Below, piece after piece: positions 44,287 to 52,795 of a stretch of DNA of 64,000 bases. A model generated the notes under the pieces. It worked only from the letters and a program-made list of their open reading frames with translations. It was not told the DNA's origin and ran no database searches. A program made the translations under genes and the position numbers. Positions within the stretch are counted from its first letter, which is position 1. Each line of letters starts with the position of its first letter. Origin of the DNA: Bacillota bacterium (GTDB taxonomy: Bacteria > Bacillota > Clostridia > Christensenellales > Aristaeellaceae); assembly GCA_030057655.1 (NCBI GenBank), contig JASGUQ010000014.1:33975-97974 (forward strand), given 5' to 3'.

Positions 44287-46878
44287 TTACAGTTTCCTTG
44301 CTTTTTCCTTCAAGAGGAACAAATGGTTCAGCGCGTCCATCGGGCTCATCTGCAGCACGTCCAGATTGGCCACCTCCTGCACAAACTCCACCCGCGCGTA
44401 ATCGGTCAATTGCATCTGCTCGTTCTTTTTGGTTTTCTTTTCCAAAATGTTTTGCCCGATGGTGTCGTTGGTGATGTTGCTGGCTTCAAGCCGGGCCAGG
44501 ATCTCTCTTGCGCGTGACACCACGCTCCTGGGCACGCCGGCCATCCTGGCCACATACACGCCAAAGGACTTGTCCGCCCCGCCGCGCTTGATCTTGTGCA
44601 GGAAGATGACCTCGTCTCCCAGTTCCTTGGTCAGCACGCTCAGGTTGACCACCCCCGGCAGGGAGCCCTCCATGCCGGACAACTCGTGATAGTGGGTGGC
44701 AAACAGCGTGAGCGCGCCGGACTTCTCCGGGTTTGCCAGGTATTCAACCGCCGCCCAGGCGATGGAGAGGCCGTCCAGCGTCCCGGTGCCCCGCCCCACC
44801 TCATCCAGCACCACCAGGGAGCGCGATGTCGCGCCGCGCAGGATCTGGGACAGCTCGGTCATCTCCACCATGAAGGTGGACTGCCCGCTGGCCAGGTCAT
44901 CCTGGGCGCCAATTCGCGTGTATACATTGTCGATCAGCGGGATGTCCGCCTCCTGCGCCGGGACGAAGGAGCCCAGGTGCGCCATGATGGCGATCAGGGC
45001 CACCTGGCGCATGTAGGTGGATTTGCCGGCCATGTTGGGGCCGGTCACGATCATCACGCGCTCATCCCGGTTCATCTGCGTGTCGTTGGGCACAAAGCCG
45101 CCCTCCGGCAGCGCGCTTTCCACCACCGGATGGCGACCATCCAGGATAGAAAGGCGGCCTTCCTCGTTGATGCTCGGGCGCACATAGTGTTTCTCCATGG
45201 CCACGCGCGCCAGGGACTGCAGCGCGTCCAGGCTCTTGTAGCCCAGGGCCAGGTCCTTCAGCGGCGCGATGTGACCCAAGAGCTGGTCCAAAACGTCGTT
45301 ATACAGCTCGCTCTCAAGCCTCGCGCTCTCCTCCTGGGCGGTGAGGGCGCGGCGCTCCAGGTCGTTTAATTCTTCCGTCGTGTAGCGCTCGGAGTTGGCC
45401 AGGGTCTGCCGCCTGATGTAGTGCTCCGGCACCAGGTTGTAGTAGGACTTGGTCACCTCGATGTAGTAGCCGAACACGCGGTTGTACTGCACCCTCAGGT
45501 TCTTGATTCCGGTCGCTTCCTTCTCCCTGGCTTCCAGGTCGGAGATCCATTTTCGCCCGTCCCTCGCGGCCAGCCTGGCCTCGTCCAGCTCCCGGCTGTA
45601 GCCTTCCCTGATGGCGCCGCCGTCTGATAGCAGGACAGGCGCGTCAGGCGAAATCGCGCGCGCGAGCAGGCCGGTCAATTCCTCCTGCGGGCTAAGGAGC
45701 CGCCTGATCTCAAGGAAGCCCTCCTGCTTTAAGCCTTCCAGGATCTTCTGCGCCTCCGGCGCTTTTTGAAGCGAGCGCAGAAGCGCCAGGCAATCCCTGG
45801 GGTTTAAGGTACGGTAGCTGAGTTTGGACAGCAGCCGCTCCAGGTCATAGACCTCGCCCAGAAGGTGCGCTGTTTCCTCCAGCTTCATGGGATCCCTGTA
45901 AAGGGCTTCAACGCAGTCCAGCCGCGCCTCAATTTGCTGTTTGTTAATCAGCGGTTTTTCCACCCAGGAGCGCAGCAGGCGCGCGCCCATGGCGGTTTTG
46001 GTCTTGTCCAGTTCATACAGCAGTGTGCCGCGTCCGGTCTTGCCCCTTAAGCCCTCCACCAGCTCAAGGCTCCGCCTGGTGTTGTTGGGCAGAGGCATGA
46101 ACTGGTCCTTGTGCAGGATGGTGACGGTCGTGATGTGCTTTAAGCTGATCTTCTGCGTGTCGTTGATGTAGGCCAAAAGGCCGCCCACGGGGCAGATAAT
46201 CAACTCATCCCGGGAGGAGATGCCGATGGCCTCCGGGCTGTTCACGGAAAACTGCTCGTTGATCGCGGCGCGCGCCCGCTTTATAGCGAAGCCCTCTTTG
46301 CGGACGCTGCTCACATAGCCCTTAAACAGGGTCTTCAACGTTTCTTCGTCATTGCTGATGACCTCGCTGGGCTGCTGTGCAGACAGGAAGGCGGCCAGGG
46401 CCTCTGCCCCCTCCGGGAAGGCCCGCGCGAACAATTCGCCTGTTGAGATGTCGCAAAACGCGATGCCCGCGCGCTTTCCGGTCAGGTAAACGGCGGCCAC
46501 GAACCGGTTTTCCAGGTGCTTTTGCGCCAGGTCCTCCGAGTAGGTGCCCGGCGTCACAATGCGGACGACATCCCGCTTCACCAGTGTTTTGGTTTTGGCG
46601 GGGTCTTCCGTCTGCTCTGCGATCGCCACCTTGTAGCCCCTGGCGATGAGCCGCGCGATGTAGCCGTCCACCGCGTGCCAGGGCACGCCGCACATGGGCG
46701 CCCGCTCCTCAAGCCCGCAGTCGCGTCCGGTTAAGGTCAACTCCAGCTCGCGGCTCGCGGTGATGGCGTCCTCAAAGAACATTTCATAAAAATCGCCCAG
46801 ACGGAAGAACAGAAGGGTGTCCGGGTTGGCCTCCTTCAGTTCCAGGTACTGGCGCATCATCGGGGTCAGTTCTGCCAC
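44287..46878 (-). CDS. mutS: DNA mismatch repair protein MutS
   Basis: 863 residues. The mismatch-contact motif is in FFRLGDFYEMF (about 24-34). Walker A GPNMAGKSTYMRQ and VVLDEVGRGTGTLDG form the ATPase, and the C-terminal region is typical of MutS1. The start is GTG at 46878 (MAELTPMMRQYLE), 8 bases after AAGGAG; GTG 46887 would overlap that site. It heads the operon mutS-mutL-miaA-ynbB-addA-smpB. Confidence 0.96.
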   Translation of the reverse strand: MAELTPMMRQYLELKEANPDTLLFFRLGDFYEMFFEDAITASRELELTLTGRDCGLEERAPMCGVPWHAVDGYIARLIARGYKVAIAEQTEDPAKTKTLVKRDVVRIVTPGTYSEDLAQKHLENRFVAAVYLTGKRAGIAFCDISTGELFARAFPEGAEALAAFLSAQQPSEVISNDEETLKTLFKGYVSSVRKEGFAIKRARAAINEQFSVNSPEAIGISSRDELIICPVGGLLAYINDTQKISLKHITTVTILHKDQFMPLPNNTRRSLELVEGLRGKTGRGTLLYELDKTKTAMGARLLRSWVEKPLINKQQIEARLDCVEALYRDPMKLEETAHLLGEVYDLERLLSKLSYRTLNPRDCLALLRSLQKAPEAQKILEGLKQEGFLEIRRLLSPQEELTGLLARAISPDAPVLLSDGGAIREGYSRELDEARLAARDGRKWISDLEAREKEATGIKNLRVQYNRVFGYYIEVTKSYYNLVPEHYIRRQTLANSERYTTEELNDLERRALTAQEESARLESELYNDVLDQLLGHIAPLKDLALGYKSLDALQSLARVAMEKHYVRPSINEEGRLSILDGRHPVVESALPEGGFVPNDTQMNRDERVMIVTGPNMAGKSTYMRQVALIAIMAHLGSFVPAQEADIPLIDNVYTRIGAQDDLASGQSTFMVEMTELSQILRGATSRSLVVLDEVGRGTGTLDGLSIAWAAVEYLANPEKSGALTLFATHYHELSGMEGSLPGVVNLSVLTKELGDEVIFLHKIKRGGADKSFGVYVARMAGVPRSVVSRAREILARLEASNITNDTIGQNILEKKTKKNEQMQLTDYARVEFVQEVANLDVLQMSPMDALNHLFLLKEKARKL

Positions 46879-46905
46879 GCTCCACACTCCTTGAAAGATG
46901 GGCCT

Positions 46906-46914
46906 ATTATACCA
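46906..46914 (-). promoter_or_regulatory. Extended -10 promoter of mutS
   Basis: TGGTATAAT on the minus strand is an extended -10. No good -35 is seen, as is common for this class. It is about 28 bases before the mutS start. Confidence 0.6.
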
Positions 46915-47045
46915 TGATTTGACATGTTTGCGGATAAAAGGGATTGAACCGGTTTCTTTCTTCTGCTGTAAGCTAAAATGACAGAATATATGAAAGTTCT
47001 TAACTCACTCAGAAGGGAAAAATGAAAACGCCTCTGGTATTTGGC

Positions 47046-47098
47046 AAAAACCTGAGACAAAAACCTGAGTTTACCTTCTCGCTGTCTTATGGTAGAAT
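47046..47098 (+). promoter_or_regulatory. Direct repeat and promoter of the AbiE-type antitoxin
   Basis: AAAAACCTGAG occurs twice (47046-47056 and 47059-47069), directly followed by TTTACC (47070-47075), 17 bases and TAGAAT (47093-47098). Repeats adjoining the promoter are where AbiEi-type antitoxins bind to repress themselves. Confidence 0.6.
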
Positions 47099-47144
47099 AA
47101 TCAGCGAAAAAGTGTTTTGCTGTTCAATGAATCGAGGTGCCAAG

Positions 47145-47738
47145 TTGAGTAAATTTGAAATTCTTGATCGGCTTGTGGAAGAGAACAAGGGCTATCTTCG
47201 AACATCTGTCGTACTGGAACATGATGTTTCTAAAAGCACATTGTCCAAGTATGTAAAGGCGCGCGGATTAGAGAGAGTCGCACACGGAATTTATCAGGCT
47301 GAGGATGCCTGGGATGATGATTATTTCCTGCTTTATGTCAGAAATGGCAGAATTGTATTTTCTCATGAAAGCGCCCTGTATTTGTACGGCTTCATGGACA
47401 GAGAGCCTTCCATTACAACTGTGACCGTGCCGAGCAACTACAATTCTACGCATATCAGGGAACAAGGCGTGCGGGTTATCCACATTAAGCCGAAGTGGCA
47501 TCAAATGGGCATTGCCAGTGTGAAGACTTCTATCGGCAATGAAGTGCCGGTTTATGATCGGGAACGGACGCTGTGTGATATCATCAGAGCAAAGAAAGAC
47601 ATAGAAGTTCAAACATTTCAGACCGCTATCAAGGAGTATATGAACAGCAAAGGAAAGAATCTTGGAAACCTGATGTACTATGCAAAAACGCTTGGAATTG
47701 AGAAAGATGTGCGAATCTATACAGAGGTGATGTTATGA
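47145..47738 (+). CDS. abiEi: AbiEi-family antitoxin / transcriptional regulator
   Basis: 197 residues from TTG 47145, which has GAGGTG 5 bases upstream; ATG 47127 is an alternative. The N-terminal winged helix (SKFEILDRLVEEN, VSKSTLSKYVKARGLERVAHGIYQ) and the C-terminal domain (DRERTLCDIIRAKKDIE, KNLGNLMYYAKTLG) match type IV abortive-infection antitoxins. These repress their operon and oppose the nucleotidyltransferase toxin AbiEii. The gene is AT-richer than its surroundings. Its stop overlaps the ATG of a toxin gene that is broken. Confidence 0.88.
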   Translation: MSKFEILDRLVEENKGYLRTSVVLEHDVSKSTLSKYVKARGLERVAHGIYQAEDAWDDDYFLLYVRNGRIVFSHESALYLYGFMDREPSITTVTVPSNYNSTHIREQGVRVIHIKPKWHQMGIASVKTSIGNEVPVYDRERTLCDIIRAKKDIEVQTFQTAIKEYMNSKGKNLGNLMYYAKTLGIEKDVRIYTEVML

Positions 47739-47935
47739 TTAAAACAGCCACGCAGTTGAAAGCGAAAATTCGAAATTTATCCGGCGGAGATAACGACCAA
47801 GCGCGTGTGTTGATTCGGAGTTTCGCGATGGAGCGTTTTCTAGAGAGAGTAGCAATCTTTTCATACCGCAATACAATAATTGTTAGTTTATGCTTTGCTC
47901 TAAACTGTGTTAATATTAAGCGCACAGCGCGATAA
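47735..47935 (+). pseudogene. abiEii: Truncated AbiEii toxin gene
   Basis: The first about 46 residues read as AbiEii (MIKTATQLKAKIRNLSG, then MERFLERVAIFSYRN) and start in the normal four-base overlap with the antitoxin (ATGA). After about 47870 the similarity stops. The frame continues for about 20 unrelated residues and ends, so the nucleotidyltransferase core (the KGG and GxS-type motifs) is missing. The antitoxin is therefore an orphan, or the rest was replaced when the next gene arrived. Confidence 0.75.
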
Positions 47936-47959
47936 TTATAGATTTGCAGCGGGGGACAC

Positions 47960-48892
47960 ATGGAAAGCAATCAGGAATTGATAACATATACAAATGGTCA
48001 GCTTGTTTTGGATGTCACAGTCACGCCGGATAAAGATACAGTGTGGCTGACGCAAGAACAAATGAGCATCTTGTTTGACACAGCCAGATCATCCATTGCT
48101 TATCACATTGGTAACATATTCAAAGAAGGTGAATTGGATAGAGGGACTTCTGTCGAAATTTTCGACAGAAGTGAGGGAAAGGCGTCCAGGCCACCAGCCT
48201 ATTACAACCTGGATGTCATTATCTCTGTTGGATATCGGGTGAAATCACAACGCGGCGTTGCGTTTCGCAAGTGGGCTAATCAGATTTTGAAAACATATCT
48301 GATGAAAGGTTACGCAGCAAATGAAACGCGTCTTAAGCAATTAGGAATGGCCATCAATTTGATGCAACGTGTCCGGGATAATCTGGACGCCGCTCAAGTT
48401 CTGACTGTTATTCAGCGTTATAGTGTAGCTCTTTCTCTTCTTGATGATTACGACCATCAAAGACTGAAACGCCCGCAGGGATTTGGCAGTGCTTATGTGC
48501 TGAGCTATGAGGAGTGTAAAGCGGTTATTGACAGCATGCGGCTTGGCAATGAATCAGAGCTTTTTGGCAAGGAAAAGGATGATTCTTTTAGGGGGAGTAT
48601 TGGCAATATCTACCAGTCATTTGCTGGTCAGGATATTTATCCGACTCTGCAAGAAAAAGCGGCCAATTTACTCTACCTAATCACAAAGAATCATAGTTTC
48701 GTGGACGGTAACAAGCGGATTGCCGCCACAATGTTCCTTTACTTTTTGGATCGCAATAATATCCTTTATGGGGCAAATGGGGAGAAATTATTGGACGACC
48801 ACACCTTGGTAGCGCTAACCATTATGGTGGCAGAATCCAAACCGAGGGAAAAAGAAACCATCATCAGCGTGATTACGAATTGTATCAAATGA
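47960..48892 (+). CDS. RhuM-family protein with C-terminal Fic/Doc domain
   Basis: 310 residues. The N-terminal RhuM part (about 10-120) has TVWLTQEQMSILFDTARSSI, VEIFDRSEGKASRPPAYYNL and VGYRVKSQRGVAFRKWA. The C-terminal part (about 190-300) has the Fic loop HSFVDGNKR, the Doc-like form of HxFx(D/N)xNKR. Such proteins may AMPylate or phosphorylate a target and act as toxins or effectors. RhuM proteins were named from a Salmonella pathogenicity island. GGGGG lies before the ATG. No separate antitoxin gene follows. It shares the AT-rich islet with the broken AbiE pair. Confidence 0.88.
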   Translation: MESNQELITYTNGQLVLDVTVTPDKDTVWLTQEQMSILFDTARSSIAYHIGNIFKEGELDRGTSVEIFDRSEGKASRPPAYYNLDVIISVGYRVKSQRGVAFRKWANQILKTYLMKGYAANETRLKQLGMAINLMQRVRDNLDAAQVLTVIQRYSVALSLLDDYDHQRLKRPQGFGSAYVLSYEECKAVIDSMRLGNESELFGKEKDDSFRGSIGNIYQSFAGQDIYPTLQEKAANLLYLITKNHSFVDGNKRIAATMFLYFLDRNNILYGANGEKLLDDHTLVALTIMVAESKPREKETIISVITNCIK

Positions 48893-49067
48893 GTATTTAA
48901 ATTATTGTCCTTTTCCTGACTTTTAAGGAATATCTTTGAAGCGGCTTCATTCGCCATTATTTTGATCATAGACACAGGTTTCTACTCCGTTGCACCCAAC
49001 TCCGACCTTGCTAGATGTCATATTATTACAAAGACACATAAGAGCGATATAATTTACGGCACAAAAA

Positions 49068-49104
49068 TAAAAAAGGACTGTTATTCTCTCAAAACAGCAG
49101 TCCT
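49068..49104 (-). terminator. Terminator of the miaB-ricA operon
   Basis: On the minus strand AGGACTG and CAGTCCT pair across a loop of 17 bases, followed by T6ATTTTT. The rest of 48893-49190 holds no gene; a perfect 16-bp palindrome GAAACAGGCCTGTTTC spans the ricA stop (49177-49192). Confidence 0.8.
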
Positions 49105-49190
49105 ATTATTAAGCACAGAGGATGGAACCTGAACCCGCCCGGCTCTTCAGCCAGACTGATTTTTTCATCCTTCAGGGAAACAGGCCTGTT

Positions 49191-49604
49191 TCAGCGCGGA
49201 TCTCCGCAGCCGGAGCAGCCCGCGCAGCTGCCGCTGCTGCAGCCTTCTTCCGCGGCAAACTCATCTTCGCCCGTCAGCTTGGCTTGAAGCGCGCGGTTGA
49301 CGCGCTCCATCATGCGGTTGAAGTTCAGCCTGGCCAGGTTGACGCTGAGCATGCTCTGATGGTTCGTAATCTGGCTTTGCAGCTTATCCGCTTCGTTTTC
49401 CAGTTCATCCAGCGCCTCTTCGTTCTCATCGCCGTCCAGGTCCATCGCGGCGATCTTGTCGCGCAGGTCGGTGTATTGGGCGATCAGGTCGGACAGTTCG
49501 GCGTTGGAGGAGGCGTTTTGCTCCTCCTCATTGAGGCTTTTGAACTCCTTGGACTCGGCGATGAGCTGGCCCAGTTCCCGTGCTTTTTCCAGAATCTTTT
49601 CCAT
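49191..49604 (-). CDS. ricA: YlbF/YmcA (Ric) family protein with C-terminal cysteine cluster
   Basis: 137 residues: helical YlbF/YmcA fold (about 1-110) and a Cys-rich tail (CSSGSCAGCSGCGDPR). In Bacillus, YmcA (RicA), YlbF (RicF) and YaaT (RicT) form an Fe-S-containing complex that steers RNase Y and supports MiaB. ymcA directly follows miaB there, and this gene directly follows miaB here (11 bases), so RicA is the best assignment. The tail has four Cys, enough to bind a cluster. Confidence 0.82.
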   Translation of the reverse strand: MEKILEKARELGQLIAESKEFKSLNEEEQNASSNAELSDLIAQYTDLRDKIAAMDLDGDENEEALDELENEADKLQSQITNHQSMLSVNLARLNFNRMMERVNRALQAKLTGEDEFAAEEGCSSGSCAGCSGCGDPR

Positions 49605-49615
49605 GTTGTTCTCCT

Positions 49616-51013
49616 TTATATTTGAATTGCTTTGAGCGTGTTGCTGCCCTGGCCGGTGATTTTGACCTTCACGATCTGCCCGATCTGATCGGCGCTGCCC
49701 AAAAAATTACAGGCTGTGCCGCGCGCGGTCTTGCCGGTCAGCTGCTTCTGATCGCGCTTTGAGGTTCCTTCCGCCAGCACCAGCGCCTCCTGCCCGATCA
49801 GGCTGTGAAGCACCTCCGCGGTGATCTCATCCTGGGCCTTGATCAGGCGCTGGATGCGGTCTGTCGCCACCTCAGGCGCGATCCGCCCTTCCAGTTTGGC
49901 CGCGGCGGTGCCCGTTCTGGGGCTGTAGATGAAGGTGAAGGCGCTGTCATAGCGCACCTCATGAACCAGGGACAGGGTTTCCAAAAACTGTTCCTCCGTC
50001 TCCCCGGGGAAGGCGACGATCAGGTCGGTGGTCAGCCCGATCTCAGGAATGGCCTCGCGAAGCGCGCGCACCCGGTTTAAGTACCAGTCCCGGGTGTAGC
50101 GGCGGTTCATCGCCTTGAGCACCGCGTCGCTGCCGGATTGGGCCGGCAGGTGCAGCTGGAGGCAGACGGCAGGGTTGTCCGCCATTTCCCGGATCAATTC
50201 ATCCGACAGGTCCTTGGGGTTGCTGGTCATGAAGCGGAGCCTTTTAACGCCGGTGTCTGAAAGCGCGTGGAGCAGGTCGTGGAAGCGGGCCTTGCCCAGG
50301 TCGGTGCCGTAGGAATTGACGTTCTGGCCCAGCAGCATGATCTCCTTTACGCCGTCCTTCACCAGGGCCTCGGCCTCCTTCACGATCTCACGCAGGTCGC
50401 GGCTTCTCTCCCGCCCGCGCACCATGGGCACGATGCAGTAGGAGCAGAAGTTGTCGCAGCCGTACATCACGTTCAGGTAGGCAAAAAACGGGGAGGTGCG
50501 GAGGACGGGAAGACCCTCATACAGCGTGCTGTCCTCGCCCCTTTGAAAAGCATCCTCCCGCCTGCCCTCAAGTGCTGACAAAAGCCGCTGGGGCAAAAGG
50601 TAGATTTCGCCCGTGCCAAAGCTGAAATCCACATGCGGGTAGCGTGTCCTCAGCTTTTCAGCGAAGCCCTCCTGCTGGGCCAGGCAGCCGCAGACGCCGA
50701 CCAGCAGCTCCGGGCGCTTTTTTTTGATCTCCTTGGTGAAGATGATGTTGCCCATTGCCCTGCGCTCCGCGTTGTCCCGGATGCAGCAGGTGTTAAACAG
50801 GATCAGGTCGGCCTCATCCCTTTCAAGGCTCTTGTTCATGCCCATGCTTTCCAGCATCCCGCCCAGGGTCTCTGAGTCATGGGCGTTCATCTGGCAGCCA
50901 TAGGTGATGATGTGGTAGGTGCGCGGCCTGTCCGGGCGTTTTCTGATCTGTTCAGCCAGCTCCCGCTGGCTTTCCATCTCTTCCCGGCTGACCGGCCTGA
51001 CGGCGTCACGCAT
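49616..51013 (-). CDS. miaB: tRNA-2-methylthio-N6-dimethylallyladenosine synthase MiaB
   Basis: 465 residues from ATG 51013; ATG 51040 (474 residues) is an alternative. The N-terminal auxiliary cluster domain has YGCQMNAHDSE, NTCCIRDNAE and VCGCLAQQ. The radical SAM motif is YGCDNFCSYCIVP (CX3CX2C), and a TRAM RNA-binding domain closes the protein. It methylthiolates i6A37, made by MiaA, whose gene is 7 kb away. The start overlaps the end of the RNase G gene by 8 bases. Confidence 0.95.
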   Translation of the reverse strand: MRDAVRPVSREEMESQRELAEQIRKRPDRPRTYHIITYGCQMNAHDSETLGGMLESMGMNKSLERDEADLILFNTCCIRDNAERRAMGNIIFTKEIKKKRPELLVGVCGCLAQQEGFAEKLRTRYPHVDFSFGTGEIYLLPQRLLSALEGRREDAFQRGEDSTLYEGLPVLRTSPFFAYLNVMYGCDNFCSYCIVPMVRGRERSRDLREIVKEAEALVKDGVKEIMLLGQNVNSYGTDLGKARFHDLLHALSDTGVKRLRFMTSNPKDLSDELIREMADNPAVCLQLHLPAQSGSDAVLKAMNRRYTRDWYLNRVRALREAIPEIGLTTDLIVAFPGETEEQFLETLSLVHEVRYDSAFTFIYSPRTGTAAAKLEGRIAPEVATDRIQRLIKAQDEITAEVLHSLIGQEALVLAEGTSKRDQKQLTGKTARGTACNFLGSADQIGQIVKVKITGQGSNTLKAIQI

Positions 51014-52136
51014 GGTTGTGCTCTTCCTCCTGGGCGGCATCGTTTGTCAGGGTCTGCGCAAGTAGGGCGTTTTCCCCGCGCCGCCTTGTCATTTCAATCA
51101 ATCCTAAGCGGGTAAAGCCCAGGACCTCGGTGGACATCCTGTCCTCCTTCAGCGCATCTTCCAGCGCCTGCTTCACCTTTTCCCGGTGGGTGTCGGTTGC
51201 CATGTCGATGAAGTCGATCAGGATCATGCCGCCAACGCGCCTCAAGCGCAGGAGCCTCGCGATCTCATGGGCGGCCTCCAGGTTGGTGCGCAGCGCCAGG
51301 TCGCCCGCCTTGCCGGTGTCCTTGCCCGTGTTGACGTCAATCATCAGCGCGGCCTCGCAGGGATCCAGGACCACCTGGCCGCCTGAGGGCAAGTATACCC
51401 GGCGTTTTAAAGCCAGATAGCGCTGCTGCTCAATCCCGTACAGCGAAAAAGGATCCGTTTCGATCCGGCACGGCAGGGGCAGGGAGGTAGCCAGTTTCTC
51501 GTCATCGCAGACGGCCCTCTCCGGCAGCTCCAATTCATCCCGGAGCAGCCGCTCCAGGATGCCGGGCGCGCTTTGGATCAGGGCAGGCGCGCTGGTTTTC
51601 GCGGCCTTTTCATGGACCCTTTGCCACAAAAGAACCTGGGAGGTGATCTCGTCTTCAAGCGCCTTTTTGGGCGCAGCTTCCGCGTTCTTGCGCAGCACCA
51701 GGCCCATGTCCTCCGGGCACAGGCGGCGGGCCAGCATCTTCATCGCCTGCTTGTTTTCAGCCCTCTTGCTGGCGTGGGCGGTCTTCCCGTTTGGCAAAAG
51801 CATCGTGAAGCGTCCGGGCAGGCTGATATCCTGGGTCAAAAAGGCGGATTTACCGCCCTGGGCGGGCTTTTTGATCTGAACCAGAAGGGCGTCCCCCGGC
51901 CTGACGCCCTGGGGGGAGAGCATCTCGTCAAAGGGCAAAAAGCCTTCAACGCCGTTCTCCAGCGTCACAAACAGGGCCTTCAGGCTTTTCATGAAACGGT
52001 TCGCGCGGCCCAAATAAATCGCCCCCGCCTGCCAAGCCAGGTCTTCATCCAGTTCCCAGTACTCGATCAGCACCCTGTCCTTCACAAGGGCCAGGGCGGG
52101 CGTCTCCCCCTTTGAGCGGATCAGCAGCTCTTTCAA
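51006..52136 (-). CDS. rng: RNase E/G family endoribonuclease
   Basis: 376 residues, shorter than E. coli RNase G. It has the S1-like part with GAIYLGRANRFMKSLKALFVTL near 40 and the catalytic block ALMIDVNTG, then MILIDFIDM with the metal-binding Asp. The CPxCxG zinc-link that follows in the E. coli enzymes is missing: the protein ends soon after GLIEMTRRRGENALL. Similar short forms are common in Clostridia. It overlaps the DUF2344 gene by four bases. Confidence 0.9.
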   Translation of the reverse strand: MKELLIRSKGETPALALVKDRVLIEYWELDEDLAWQAGAIYLGRANRFMKSLKALFVTLENGVEGFLPFDEMLSPQGVRPGDALLVQIKKPAQGGKSAFLTQDISLPGRFTMLLPNGKTAHASKRAENKQAMKMLARRLCPEDMGLVLRKNAEAAPKKALEDEITSQVLLWQRVHEKAAKTSAPALIQSAPGILERLLRDELELPERAVCDDEKLATSLPLPCRIETDPFSLYGIEQQRYLALKRRVYLPSGGQVVLDPCEAALMIDVNTGKDTGKAGDLALRTNLEAAHEIARLLRLRRVGGMILIDFIDMATDTHREKVKQALEDALKEDRMSTEVLGFTRLGLIEMTRRRGENALLAQTLTNDAAQEEEHNHA

Positions 52137-52795
52137 GGTTCCTCCAGGGGCTTGAACCGCTCATCCAGCAGCGCCGTGCGCGTGACCAGGCAGCGCGGGA
52201 GTGGCAGCCCCGCGAAATCGCACAGCAAATTCATCAACTGCTCCGGCTTGCCCGTGCCGCTCTCCTTCACCGCTAAAACCGCGATCAGGTCATCGCCCTT
52301 CACGGTCAGGTTGTAAAGAAGCGGCCTGAAATCGTCCGTGCGCTCCCTGGTCTTGGTTTTCTTGGTGTAGGGCAGGCTTTCCAGCTTCAGGAACTTAGGT
52401 GCCGCGTCAAACAGGGTCTGCGCCCCTTCACAGGGGGTGATGCGGTAGACGGCGGCGGCCAGCCTGGCCATGGCGGGGGCCACCTCATCCTCCAGCAATT
52501 TCGCCTTTTTGGCCTTGAGCCCTTCCGGCAGGCTCTGGTTGAGTTTTTCCAGAAATTCGGTTTCAGAAATCTCAGCGGCCAGGGGCAGCTCCATCACCTC
52601 GTTCTCGCCCTGCACCCCGACAGAAAGGGGGGAGGCGAAGCTGAGCAGCAGGTGGGGGTTAAAGCCCTGGGAATAGCAGACGGGCAGCCCGCTCCTTCTC
52701 AGCGCGCGCTGCATGGCGCGCTGCAAATCCAGGTGGCCGATGAAGCGGTTGATGCCCATTTTTTCAAACACGACCAGCATTTTCATTTCAGGCAC
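52133..52795 (-). CDS. DUF2344 radical SAM-linked protein
   Basis: 220 residues of the family named for its link to the upstream radical SAM protein. Conserved N-terminal blocks are FEKMGINRFIGHLDLQRAMQ and RRSGLPVCYSQGFNPH. It overlaps the radical SAM gene by 13 bases, and in some genomes the two are fused. It may handle the substrate or an RNA target; function not established. Confidence 0.9.
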   Translation of the reverse strand: MPEMKMLVVFEKMGINRFIGHLDLQRAMQRALRRSGLPVCYSQGFNPHLLLSFASPLSVGVQGENEVMELPLAAEISETEFLEKLNQSLPEGLKAKKAKLLEDEVAPAMARLAAAVYRITPCEGAQTLFDAAPKFLKLESLPYTKKTKTRERTDDFRPLLYNLTVKGDDLIAVLAVKESGTGKPEQLMNLLCDFAGLPLPRCLVTRTALLDERFKPLEEP

